Assembly: GCF_013368755.1 (NCBI RefSeq)
Contig: NC_049564.1
Span: 4,534,001 to 4,598,000, forward strand
Length of the DNA stretch: 64,000 nt
Source of the DNA: Talaromyces rugulosus
Lineage: Eukaryota; Ascomycota; Eurotiomycetes; Eurotiales; Trichocomaceae
Reading direction: 5' to 3'
Shown here: positions 1 through 11,030 of the stretch, one piece after another
Layout: each line of letters begins with the position of its first letter
How positions within the stretch are numbered: the first letter of the stretch is position 1
The notes under the pieces: model-generated
The model's database searches: none
Told to the model about the DNA's origin: nothing
The model's input: the letters and a program-made list of their open reading frames with translations, nothing else
Made by a program: the position numbers and the translations under genes

Positions 1-18
1 ATGCCCAAGGACTCGGGT

Positions 19-2215
19 TCATCCATTCAGAGCTTCCCGCTTCATTGACAAAACTGTCGCCAAAGAGTTAGTGATGATAATGTATTCCGAGGCGCTTACA
101 TACCTTGAGTCATAGGACAGCGGGAATCCGCTGGGTGAGAACGATGAATCCAGTCTTTCAAACTCAGCAGGATTCCCATCATTCGGTTGACTATTGTCAC
201 TGCTTCGTTCCATAGCTGCCTTGACCGAATTCCGTAACGACACCAGCGCCCAGATATGTCTCTGGGAAAGCCATTGACTATTTTCCGAGCCTGACGTTGC
301 CCAATCTTCTTTTGATTCCACAGCAGAAAACACTTCGATGACTCGCTGTTGGAGGTCCTGACACTCCTTATCCCAATGTGTCTCTTCCCATATACTAAGC
401 AGAAGAGTCGATCCAATCACGGTGTGAATCATGGACCAATTTCTCATAGGAACGATGCTGAGAACTTGGAAATCCAGGAATGTCTTTGTCGCCTCAATTA
501 GACTTTCCCGCGCTCGCAGACGGAGAAGTTGATAAGACGAGTTGTTTGCGAGCTCGGAATTCTTCACCGCAGGGCGACATACAAAGGAAATTAAATGGGA
601 TACGTGCAGTTTCAGTGCTAGGCGCTCTAAATGGTGTTGCATATTCTGACAGTCTTCTTTAGACTTCAAATATGGCTGAGCCTTTTGATACGTCTTGTCA
701 ATCATGGCCAGCGTATCAATCAAATCTCCCAGGGCTAGATTCCCACCGGCTTTTGCGTTCATGAACTTGAGACCTAGCCGTGTTATATGGGTCATAACCC
801 CGACATAGGACAACCGGTTGTCAATTGGTAATTCTTCGTTCATGTTCCATGCGTGTATTGGTACGGCTGGAAGCCGGTCGTGACACATACTAAGCAGCAC
901 ATCTTGCCACACAATCATAAGCCTGTAATCGGTCAGAGTGGGTGTTCAATCCTTTTTTAAAAAAAGGTTCCACTGGCTCACCAGAGTTCCTTAACCTGGT
1001 TTCTGGAAACTTCGTTTGTCCTGGCCATCGACTTTTCGGAATGCATTCCCATAGTCTGAGCAAGACGTACAACCGTCCCGACCCAAACCCAAGCAACATC
1101 TGACTGGCCATTATTCTGCAAAGTGTGGCATAGTATTAGGATTGTCTGTATAATGGCCATAGAAGGCCGAGATAGGAAATTGGCTAGTCGTAATGCCTCG
1201 AATGACCGCCGAGCTAGCACCAATTAGTCAACGGCACCCATTTCTCTTTTAGTGGTTTATTCATCACTAACCAAACTCTTGACACAAAATTGACCTCTGA
1301 GAGTGTTCCAAGTCTGAAAAGTGTGCCCCGGAAGCTAGGACAGCCAGAATGAGGCCAATTGTTTCAATTGACTTTTTGGAGGACCAACAAACTGAAGGCT
1401 GTTTTTCTGTAAATTCCCCCGCCGAAAACGCATTCAAGTAGGCACAAACATCTAGTTCAAAATTCTCTAAATCGACAATATATGGATTAAATGGATATGC
1501 TGAGACTTTGTAGGTATTGAAAAAACTGGTAGCTAAATGTCAGAATGTTATAAAAGTACAACTGATGTTAATTTAAAAAAAAAGCTTACGTGATGACTTC
1601 CTGTCGATGAGGTATTAAATTAAGAAGATCCGACCATCGGTCTTCTAGTGTTCTGGGTTTAGTTAATGAAAAGTTGGCAAAAGAGCTTCCTAGGCCAAGG
1701 ATTGAGCTGATATCTCGAGCGCTTCCACTTTCAACATGCCGAGAGCCGATAATGGATGGCACAGAATCTTCTCCAGCATAAGTCTGTTGAGATGGTTCCA
1801 AGCCAGGTGCACTAAGAGTGGATTCTGCTACTTGAGTCAAACGGCGATGATGTCTTGGAGAGCGAGAAGGTGAGTTCACAGCTCTGCTTTCGATGCGTTC
1901 TTCCCTTCGAACATTCTGGCCGGGTTCAATCTTATAGACGCAGATTTCGGGGTATCCTCTTTTGAGACAAGTCCTGCAGGGTTGCTTGTGATCACATTTT
2001 ACCTAATTTACTAATAGTTAGTCGGGTCTAGAACAAGTTCTAGTGTAGGCCATAAAATCTCTCACCTTTCGTTGTCGACAAGGATAGCATGATTTTACTT
2101 CGTTACGCCGCTTAGAATGAAGGACTTGATCAATATCTTGGCGGCTCATTGCTCTTTGCGACGAATCTTCCATGTTGCTTCCACTTTGCTCCTGCTCTTC
2201 GGCACGTCGCGTCAT
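19..2215 (-). CDS. sdrA: Zn2Cys6 transcription factor, SdrA-like regulator of weak-acid decarboxylation
   Basis: Five exons: 2215-2066, 2002-1590, 1525-1272, 1213-982 and 922-19; they close in frame to 650 aa. The Zn2Cys6 DNA-binding cluster spans the first intron: CYPCRQRKVKC before and after the junction, then the second CX2C group in exon 2. The middle exons carry the fungal-specific transcription factor region, with a segment around VGTVVRLAQTMGMH. It lies head to head with the Fdc1 decarboxylase gene. In Aspergillus niger the regulator SdrA sits between padA and fdcA and is needed for sorbic and cinnamic acid decarboxylation, so the name rests on family plus this neighbourhood (inference). 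The third intron uses donor GTTAGT at 1271; an earlier GT at 1294 would break the frame. It acts in the nucleus. Confidence 0.82.
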
Positions 2216-2569
2216 TCGCTTTCAACGCAGTATCCGAAATATCCGAGTCAAAAATGACTGCCCAAAATTATCCGTCTCGGGCCGAGAGTGGGAAAGTATT
2301 GATTTCTATGGAGTTTGAATTTATCAGAAAGATGGCGAATTTGTTTGGAACCACTTCAAGCTGCGCTGTTGGAAGGAGAATCCGAGGCTCCGAGGAGCAC
2401 CGAGAGCACCGAAGGTCCACTTCGCTAGGTATGCAGCCAATCAACAACAACCGGATTTATATACAACACAGGTATATAAGAACCCTCAGAACCGCTCACT
2501 AATTGTACGTAGCACTCAATAAGCTCGCAGGTTACATTTCTATCCCACAAATAGCAAGAAGCAGCCAGC
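2216..2569. promoter_or_regulatory. Divergent promoter between the regulator and fdc1
   Basis: These 354 bases separate two divergent start codons, so one region serves both genes. A TATA element (TATATAAG) at 2473-2480 lies about 90 bases before the Fdc1 start. I could not identify the binding site of the regulator by eye. Sharing fits co-regulation of the pathway gene with its regulator. Confidence 0.55.
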
Positions 2570-4137
2570 ATGGCAAACTCTCAGCCTCATCTCTGCTTTC
2601 GCTCCTTCGTTGAAGCACTCAAAGCTGATGACGACCTGGTAGAAATCAACACGACCATTGATCCTAATCTAGAAGCGGCTGCCATCACTCGTCTTGTGTG
2701 TGAAACTGATGATAAGGCTCCTTTGTTTAATAATGTCAAAGGCAGTCAAGATGGCCTCTTTCGAATCCTCGGGGCACCAGGCTCTTTACGCAAGTCATCC
2801 AAGGATCGATATGGACGTCTTGCTCGCCACCTGGGGCTTCCTCCACAGTCTAGCATGCGTGATATCATCGACAAGATGCTCTCTGCGAATGCTACTCCTC
2901 CGATCGAGCCAACGGTTGTGTCTGAATCAAATGCGCCCTGCAAAGAAAATTCAATGGAAGGGGATCAAATTGACTTGAGAAAGTTGCCTGCCCCTTTGAT
3001 ACATCAGTCTGATGGTGGTAAATACATCCAGACATATGGAATGCATATCATCCAATCTCCGGATGGTAAGTGGACCAACTGGTCGATTGCTCGTGCCATG
3101 GTGTACGACAAAAGGCACTTGGTTGGTCTCGTAATACAGCCCCAGCACATTTGGCAGATTCAACAGATGTGGGAAAAGGAAGGACGTGACGCTCCGTGGG
3201 CTTTGGCATTTGGAGTTCCCCCGGCTGCAATCATGGCTTCGAGCATGCCTATTCCGGATGGAGTGACCGAAGCAGGTTATATCGGAGCCATGACGGGTAC
3301 CTCCCTAGAAGTGGTCAAGTGTGATACAAATCAGTTATACGTACCTGCCAACTCCGAAATTGTTTTCGAGGGAACTTTGTCTATATCCGAGACGGGCCTC
3401 GAAGGCCCATTTGGCGAAATGCATGGATACACGTTTCCAGGAGACTCTCACTCTTGTCCTTTGTATACTGTCAACAAGATCACTTATCGAAACGATCCTA
3501 TTCTACCAATGTCAGCTTGTGGTCGTCTGACTGATGAGACGGTACTAGCGAACATATCCTTATCATTCCGAATACAAGCTAACAGCCTTTCTCATAGCAT
3601 ACAATGATCGGCCCCCTAGCCGCTGCCGAAATTCGCAAGATATGCCAGAAGGCAGACCTACCGATTACAGACGCATTCACTCCATTTGAATCCCAAGTCA
3701 CTTGGGTAGCACTTAAAGTTGACACCAGGAAGCTGCGTGAGTTGAAAACCAACTCAAAGGAATTTTGTAAGCGTGTCGGAGACTTGGTTTTCAACCACAA
3801 AGCAGGCTTCACCATCCACCGGGTTGTGCTCGTAGGCGATGATATCGACGTCTACAACGGCAAGGACGTGATGTGGGCGTTTTGTACACGCTGCCGCCCG
3901 AACATGGACGAGAGGTTCTATGAAGATGTACGAGGGTTCCCTTTGATTCCGTACATGTCTCGTGGCAATGGATCGCCCACAGAAGGGGGAAAGGTGGTTA
4001 GCGATGCATTGCTACCTTGTGAGTACACTTCAGGGGCCAATTGGGAAGCTGCTAGTTTTGAAGGATCCTTTCCAGAGCATATCAAGGAGAAAGTTTTGAG
4101 AGAGTGGAACACAATGGGGTTTCGGGCTTTGCAATGA
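2570..4137 (+). CDS. fdc1: Ferulic/cinnamic acid decarboxylase Fdc1 (UbiD family)
   Basis: Two exons (2570-3541, 3598-4137) give 503 aa, close to the 500 aa of Aspergillus niger Fdc1, which it resembles along its whole length. The enzyme non-oxidatively decarboxylates phenylacrylic acids (cinnamic, ferulic, coumaric) and sorbic acid, using prenylated FMN supplied by the UbiX-type protein Pad1. The catalytic residues known for the family are all present: Arg175 in NWSIARAM, and Glu278 and Glu283 in [10 protein letters not shown]. The intron follows CGRLTDET and the reading continues HTMIG, as in the family. No signal peptide is seen, in line with a cytosolic enzyme. It detoxifies plant phenolics and food preservatives and makes styrenes or pentadiene. 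Confidence 0.95.
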
Positions 4138-4786
4138 TTGACTCGTACCTGTAAAAATCTGGTGTTATTTCAGCTGTGTACACTAATAATTGACCATTGA
4201 GAATAGAAATACATAAGGATCTTTCCTTAGAGCATATGCAGGAGAAGAGATTGGAAGAGGTTGAAGAATTGGGCCTTTAAGCATTGCTTATGGCCGGTAA
4301 ATTTGAGTTGCATTTTGGATATAAAACTTTGAGGCACAATGATAAACTAATCTGCACAAGGAGAGAAGGCGAGCAAGAAGCCTGACCGTCTCGGGGGCAG
4401 AGAGAGTATGGTACATGAAAGAAAGAAAAATCAAAGAACAGTAAGAAGGGGCTGGCGTCAGTCCGGCGAGGCTCGGTCATGTGAGTCCTGCGCGAGGAAG
4501 CGACCACCCGTGATCTCCGGCGCCTTCCTTCCATCCACACCGCCGGTGCTGGAATCTCGTAAATCGCGCTGCGAGGATCGAGCGAAAAAATTCAAAAGAT
4601 GTACTTTATGGTCATAACGTCAATGAAAAGGGGAACCCGGCCCTAGTTGGGCATCTCATGCAATCAATCCGAACGGGAAAAACAAGAGAAAACAGTCTAT
4701 CCGAGACGAGACTTCAGGTGCAACCCAGCTGCGCCCCTACTGAAAAAGACAAAGAGCCATCATACCAGCAACGGACCTCATCATCT
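4138..4786. other. Intergenic, convergent 3' ends
   Basis: 649 bases between the stop codons of fdc1 and the NmrA-like gene. I see no coding potential that matches a family and no repeat. It should hold both 3' untranslated regions. Confidence 0.5.
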
Positions 4787-5956
4787 CTAGTAAATGCGGG
4801 AGATACGGTCGGTGTAGACGCCGACTGCTGTTCCGCCCAGAAGCTCTTTGGTGTACTCTTCGAAGGAGATTGGCTTGAAGTCAGGGTAGAGCTCTTGGGC
4901 ATCGAGATATCCCAGGTACTTGGCGTACTCGGGTACGTTGTCTCCACGCAGGCCCCATGAGAGTTGATACTCGGCAGCAATGCGTGGGGTGAACTTTGTC
5001 GCGTCAAAGGGATACGTTTCACTGGATGCTCGCCCACTGGTAACACGCTCCATGACAACTTCTTTGGGCACCTAGAATTCGGTTAGTGATGACAGTTAAC
5101 AGGGAAAAGAGTAGACGGAGAGCATACGTTTTTCCGGTCAACTTTCTCACCGCTCAGTTTCTCGACGGTATCAAAGATTTCGGCTGGTGACATGACAGTA
5201 TTGTACGAGAAGACCATCTTATTCTCCGTTCGGGGATCGACGATAATTCGAGCGACCCATTTTCCGATATCGCGCAAGTCAACGAACGCACTCGGCGTCT
5301 TGCCCTCCTCAATCAGCTCGTCATTGGCCGTCGTCATGGCGTAGTCAATTTTACCCGATGTGAGTCGTGGGGTAGCGATTTGGTACCACCAGCCAACATC
5401 AATGATTGTGTAGGGCAGCTTCAATTGCTTGACGTGGTTGAAGACTTTTTCTTTCTGCATTGCTATGGATTAGCGATGGACATTTGCGTCGAGACACACG
5501 GGAAAATAGACAAACCTCATCACGCAACCACATGATGCCGCCGGGGGCGCAGACAGTGATGAATGCACATGGAATGAATCGCTTTACTCCAGCAACCTTG
5601 GCCGCGGTCGCAAGTTTAAGCTGTGAGAGCTGATCGGAAGGACCGACAGAGCTGACGACAATGTCAATGTCTTTCAAGGCCTCAGCCAGCTCAGCTGGCG
5701 ACGCCTCTAGATCGCATTGCCGAGTTATGACGCCTTTCTTCTCTAGATCGACCAGCTGTGGCTTTTTGGCTGATGCCGGGCGGGTGAAAGCAAAGACTTC
5801 CTAGAGGGGGGCTTTGGGTCAGTAAACAGGCCAAGCCAAGTGAGAAAAGGCACAGTGGGAGCATACAAAGCCGCCAGCTTCAAGCAAACCATTGGCGATC
5901 GAACGGCCTGTTTCTCCTGTTGCTCCGACGAGCAAAACCTTGGTGGTGGTAGCCAT
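4787..5956 (-). CDS. NmrA-like / isoflavone reductase-like NAD(P)-binding protein
   Basis: Four exons (5956-5867, 5800-5516, 5454-5128, 5071-4787) give 328 aa. The N-terminus has a Rossmann dinucleotide-binding loop, VLLVGATGETG, followed by the atypical short-chain-reductase pattern of NmrA and isoflavone reductase relatives. A conserved stretch WLRDEKEKVFNHVK is rebuilt only when the second intron ends at AATGCAG (5455), which decides that acceptor. Typical family segments DVGWWYQ and FVDLRDIGKWVA follow. Members either reduce small aromatic substrates or act as redox sensors; which applies here cannot be told. There is no signal peptide, so it is presumably cytosolic. Its 3' end faces fdc1, but no functional link is shown. 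Confidence 0.85.
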
Positions 5957-8209
5957 TGTGAATCGTTGCGGTCGACAAGAGTCCAAGCGTAACCGCAGTG
6001 ATGTTGTTGTTGAAGGAGAGAGAGGAGGAAGAAAAGGTGGGCACGCCTATGATAATAAATGATGACCTTGTCGCGTCCGGTACAGCCCAATGGCTTTAGC
6101 TGGAAGAGCCGCCCACTCAGACTAGCTGAAAATTGAGATACCCACTGGCCATCTAGCTGGGATTGGACTGGGCGCTGGACGACAGCCGGCCGGGCAGTCA
6201 ATGGGAGCGGTGGAAGGCAGCGTAGGGTGGGTCGCGATCCTCTCGTGATGGAGTCGCTGCTGGGCGATCAAGGTAACGATGAGGACATAGTGAGGGATAG
6301 CGAAGCCCGGAGTGGGTGCCAACCCCGCCATCAGCATCATGGGGAGTTGGGGTTTACAGGTTTTACCGGCTACAAAGTACAGAGCACAGCGATCTCAACT
6401 ACCGTGGCCAATTAATTGTCTACCGAGGGAGAGGTTGCTTGTGAGGGGAGCCGATCGCCAGTTTGAATTTAGGCTTGCCGAAGCTTTTCTTTTTTTCTTC
6501 TGGCTTGCAAACGCTCTGGCTGGGCATGACGTCAATGGCCGGCCCGAGTCGTCGGCACTCATCATTGGCTGCCTCCGGAATGCCGACTGCGCCTCTGGCC
6601 AGGTTTTAACTTTTGCCACTGTGGCATGCTCTATAAACACGATCATTAAGTTATTATCATTATCATTCATATATTCGGCCCCGTGCTGCACCGAATGCAG
6701 AGTTGCAACTTGCATCTCTCTCAGACTTAGTATTGGACTTCCCCGTCACGAATCGGGCTACTCCGGGTTCTACCGATACGCAACCCCCGACGGGGCTATC
6801 ACGTGACCTCACACCGGCGGCAATCGATTCGGTGGCCCTGCCGGTGACCGGTCTGCCGGCCACCTCGGAGAAGGTTATCCCGAGCAGCGCACGTGACTGA
6901 CTCGATGGCAGATCACATGACCGCCCGTTTCGATCTAGCACCCGAGGGGCCCTGATTGACACAGGCAATGGGCGCCTTACCGCATATGGCTAGCACGCGT
7001 CTACGATAGACTCGGCCAATCGCATCTGCAGCATCCATCTGATGTCTCAAATAGACTTGAAAGTTGACAATGTCTCGGTCTATTATTATTATTAGTGTCC
7101 TCACTACGTATAGGGGTTGATTGTCTTGCTCAGACACTGGCATGCCTCGAGCCGGTCCTGGCCAGTCTTCCACCAGATCACTTGAGATCTGTAGACTCAA
7201 TGGCGATCACTCATGGGTGATATGATACGTGAAACAGCTAGCTCGCGTACTGACACCTTGGACAGTTCTGTTGGTCACTATTTTTCTCTCTTTGTTCCGA
7301 GGATCTGCGCAAAAATGTTGCAAGAGGAAGGTCGCCTTTATACTACTTACTGGTCGTGACGTCTAATTCACTGCACGTGCCCCCCCGCGTTGGCACTTGC
7401 CCGTTTCGCCGGGGTTGCTCTCTTCTCTCTTCTCTCTCTCGCCCTTCGCCCTCAACCATCATAGCAGTGACCGCGCATAAGCCAAAATATCCTGCCCCTT
7501 TGTTGCAACAACTGTGTGGCGGTGTATACTGGTGTACTGTTTGTCGCTCAAGGGGGCCGCTGGTTTGTTCTTTGAAGCATTTCCCCCTCGCCAATCTCAG
7601 ACCTTGCCATATATCCGACCGGATCCACTGTCCGCGTCAGACAACGACCTGCACCACGTACGTCCTGCGTACCACCAAAACACACAATGCGCTCGTCGCC
7701 AGACAGGACAGCGACCAGGGAAGGTCGCTGGGTCGTAAAAAGTCTCAGTTAATCGATGTGCCACGGCGCGATTTCTGATCCGCACAATACGCAGTGCTCT
7801 CGTGAAAATGCAATCGTTGTCGAGTTTTGGTAGCCGGCTAAAATATGATTTGGAACAATGCGCCGGCAAGTCGTACGCGTCCCATACAGGTCCTGCGACC
7901 AACCAGCCATGACGGTGGCTGAGCCTGTTGACGAATCCCACGAAAGCAGCTATTGTGGTCGCTAGTCTCTGTCCTCTGAGTGTTCCGGCCCATCCTGGTC
8001 ATCATGGCCCATGATCTTTAAACTGGCCTTGTCTTTCTCCTTATTCTTTCTGCCGTGCCTTGAAAGAAAGCCGAAGCCCTTGTCTGCGCGTGGTGTAGCC
8101 CTACTCCTCGCATGCTTCATAGTCTCTCGTTAATAATTCTCGACTTGTATCTAACTTGACTTTATTCTGATTTTTTCCCGCCCTTCACTCGCTCAATCTT
8201 TCACAAACC
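5957..8209. other. Long non-coding region upstream of the GH72 gene
   Basis: 2,253 bases with no reading frame that looks like a real protein. It holds the divergent promoters of the NmrA-like gene and the GH72 gene. CACGTG E-box cores are at 6800-6805, 6890-6895 and 7374-7379. A TAT/ATT triplet run is near 7080-7095 and a CT-rich tract near 7418-7450. The last 50 bases before the GH72 start are pyrimidine-rich, as in strongly expressed fungal genes. An unannotated RNA or a long 5' leader is possible. Confidence 0.5.
6800..6895. promoter_or_regulatory. Pair of CACGTGAC E-box motifs
   Basis: Two CACGTGAC elements start at 6800 and 6890, in the same orientation and 90 bases apart. They are palindromic-core sites of basic helix-loop-helix factors (Cbf1 and SREBP type). 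Function here is inferred from the motif only. Confidence 0.35.
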
Positions 8210-9869
8210 ATGAAGTTGTCCGTCCTTGCCGCCGGCGCTTTGCTCGCTGGCAGCGCCATGGCCTCACTAGATCCTATCATCTCCTACGGAAGCAAGTTTT
8301 TCTACAAGACAAACGGAACCCAGTTCTATATCCGCGGTGTTGCCTACCAGGAGCCATCGACCAGCTCGTCCAGCTTCATTGATCCGTTGGCAGATATCTC
8401 TACCTGCGAGCGTGATATCCCCTACCTGACGGCCATCCGCACCAACACCATCCGTGTCTATGGCGTACAGGCCAACAACACTCATGACGACTGTGTCAAT
8501 GCATTCGCTGATGCTGACATCTACATCATTATTGACCTGGGCTCTCCCACCGAGGCAATCAACCGTGACAGCCCTACTTGGGATACTAGCCTGTACCAGC
8601 GCTACACCGACGTCATTGACGCCTTTGGCAACTACACCAACGTGATCGGATTCTTTGCCGGAAACGAAGTCTCCAACACGGTCAACACGACTGCTGCTAG
8701 TGCATTTGTCAAAGCCGCCGTTCGCGACTCCAAGGCTTACGTCAAAGAGAAGGGCTATGAGAAGGGTGTCGGCTACGCTGCTGCCGACGCCTCGAGTATT
8801 CGTGACAACCTGGCCGACTACATGAACTGTGGTACTTCCGATGACTCGGTCGATTTCTTCGGTGACAATGTTTACGAGTGGTGCGGTGACAGTGCCACCT
8901 ACACAAGCTCGGGCTACAACATAATCAACCAAAACTTTTCCACCTACTCGGTACCTTACTTTTTTGCCGAGTACGGTTGTAACAGTGTCTCACCTCGTAC
9001 TTGGAACAACATCGAAGCCATGTACGGCTCTGACATGGAAGACATGCTTAATGGCGGTATTGTCTACGAGTACTTTCAAGATACTAATTCATATGGTATG
9101 TACTTTTTCCCCCTCTCGGTCTTTCCCACCCGCTATTGCATCAGTATCAATTAATTTTGTTCCCGCAGGACTGGTTTCTGCTACGGGCAGTAGTGTCAGT
9201 AAGCTTTCTGACTACACCTCTTTCTCCAGCGAAATCGCCAAAGCTACCCCTACTGGAACGGTGAAATCCAAATACACGCCGACCAACACTGCTCTTCGTT
9301 CCTGCCCAACAGTTGACGCCACCTGGCAAGCTGCTTCTGCTCTTCCTCCGACGCCCGACGCTAGTCTCTGCGAGTGCATGTATAACAGCTTGACCTGTGT
9401 TGTCCGAGATAGTGTGGATACTACGGACTACGGCGACCTCTTTGACTATTTCTACGGTCTAGACGGCGGCAAGTACGTCGACGGTGTTAGCGCAAATGGC
9501 ACCAGCGGCGTATACGGTGGTTACAGCATGTGTTCGTCCAAGCAACAGCTGGCCTGGGCGATGAACGCATACTACGAAGCTCAGGACGGCTCATCCTCTG
9601 CCTGCGACTTTAGCAGCAAGGCTTCTACCAAGGCAGCCACTTCTGCCACTGGCACGTGCTCCAGTCTGATGGCTTCGATTGGCACTGCGGGTACCGGAGC
9701 TGTCTCTTACACTGTTTCTGCCACTGGCTCTGGTTCTGGCAGCTCCTCCAGTTCTTCTGGTGCCGCTTTCCCTGTATTTTCATCGACTCCCATTTTCGTC
9801 GGCAACTGGCAATTTGGTGCGTACATTGTGGCTGCCATTTTCAGCGGTGCTGCCATGCTTGTGCTTTAG
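8210..9869 (+). CDS. GPI-anchored 1,3-beta-glucanosyltransferase (GH72 with CBM43), Gel/Gas type
   Basis: Two exons (8210-9095, 9169-9869) give 528 aa. A signal peptide (about residues 1-18) leads into the GH72 domain. The acid/base glutamate is Glu153 in FFAGNEVS and the nucleophile is Glu254 in FAEYGC. After the intron comes a cysteine-rich X8/CBM43 module (roughly 330-430), then a Ser-rich linker and a hydrophobic tail typical of GPI attachment. The enzyme splits beta-1,3-glucan chains and joins the fragment to another chain, lengthening cell-wall glucan at the plasma membrane and wall. CBM43 marks the Gas1/Gel4-like subgroup, but which paralogue it is cannot be fixed by eye. Confidence 0.94.
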
Positions 9870-10127
9870 TGAACTGAGCTTTGATGCCTCTTCTTTTCTC
9901 GGCTACTCTTCTTCGGCCTTGGACCTAATCAATCATTTACAAATCAAAAGAGTTTCTCACCGTCAACTTTCGCTTTTTGTCAATTTGGTTTAACAATTCT
10001 TTTTTTTGTTCTTGCATTCGCCAGGTTTTACATAGTTTACCTTTCCCATTCATTCTCACAATGTATTCGTAACATCTTGGATATATGATTCAATCGAAGC
10101 ACCTGACCTCCCCAATAATAACCAAGT

Positions 10128-10161
<34 letters not shown>

Positions 10162-11030
10162 GTCGCCCCTTTTAAATATTACGGAGTAATTGCAACTCCG
10201 CCAATTACCGTGTACGTAGTTCGTACGTAGCAGCTTATCACCGCCGATCCGTGCACGAGCTAAAGCTTGGGTTGAGACTATCGGAGATCAAGTCAAGCCA
10301 CTTTTTTTTTTTTAATGAAACCCTTTTAAAGTGAAATGAAATGCCTTTTTTTTTTGAAAAAAATGAATCTCGTGCGATGCGATGATTATTATTATTGTGT
10401 TCCATGGAATATGTAACACAGTCCCGGAATGTGTGTAGGCACTGGGGGGCTTTCGGGAAAAAAAAAAAAAATAGACGCACATTGAGATAATATTTCGAGT
10501 TGGCTAATCTATTTTTTCAAATAAGAACTGAGAGTGCCTCTTGTTGAAGTGTTCCTGCTTTTAATAATATCAGACAGAATAATGTTGAGAAAACACTCAT
10601 TCATTTTCACCGGATGATCCACCTTTGCGCCTCCAAGACAATATAACCAACCATGTTGAACAAACCCTCGCTTTTTCTGTCTCCTTACCTGACATCACCG
10701 AACACCACTAGCCTTTTTTCTAATTGTTGAAAAAAAAATAAAAATATGAAAATATAAAAAAAATGAAAACCTTTTTTCTTTTTCGGTTTATAATCATCTA
10801 TACCCAAAGGAACGCCGCGTTGAGAATGGCGCCTGTTTGTGGCTATCATCGACTCATATCTCATGCATCATGCTGTTGAACACTTGTTTTTTGAGGGAAA
10901 AAAACACACAAAAATAACAAAGGAAATAAAATTTAAAACAAGGATATCAAGGATAAATCAAAGCCAGGCCCTACCCGACTTTAAAAAAAAAAAAGAAAAG
11001 AAAATTATTATGACTTTTTTTCCCCCTCCC
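9870..11030. other. Intergenic region between GH72 and methionine synthase 3' ends
   Basis: 1,161 bases between convergent genes. It is rich in A and T homopolymers (for example near 10300, 10460, 10730-10770 and 10985) and contains a CT microsatellite. No protein family is recognised in it. Confidence 0.5.
10131..10158. repeat. CT dinucleotide microsatellite
   Basis: About 14 uninterrupted CT units, roughly 260 bases past the GH72 stop codon, so probably in its 3' untranslated region or just beyond. Confidence 0.9.

Noticed and set aside
6122..7941. Several short frames in the region before the GH72 gene
   Set aside because: Compositions are erratic, none has recognisable domains or splice partners.
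8267..8932. Long antisense frame inside the GH72 gene
   Set aside because: Arises from biased codons of the glucanosyltransferase; low-complexity Val/Gly/Asp composition.
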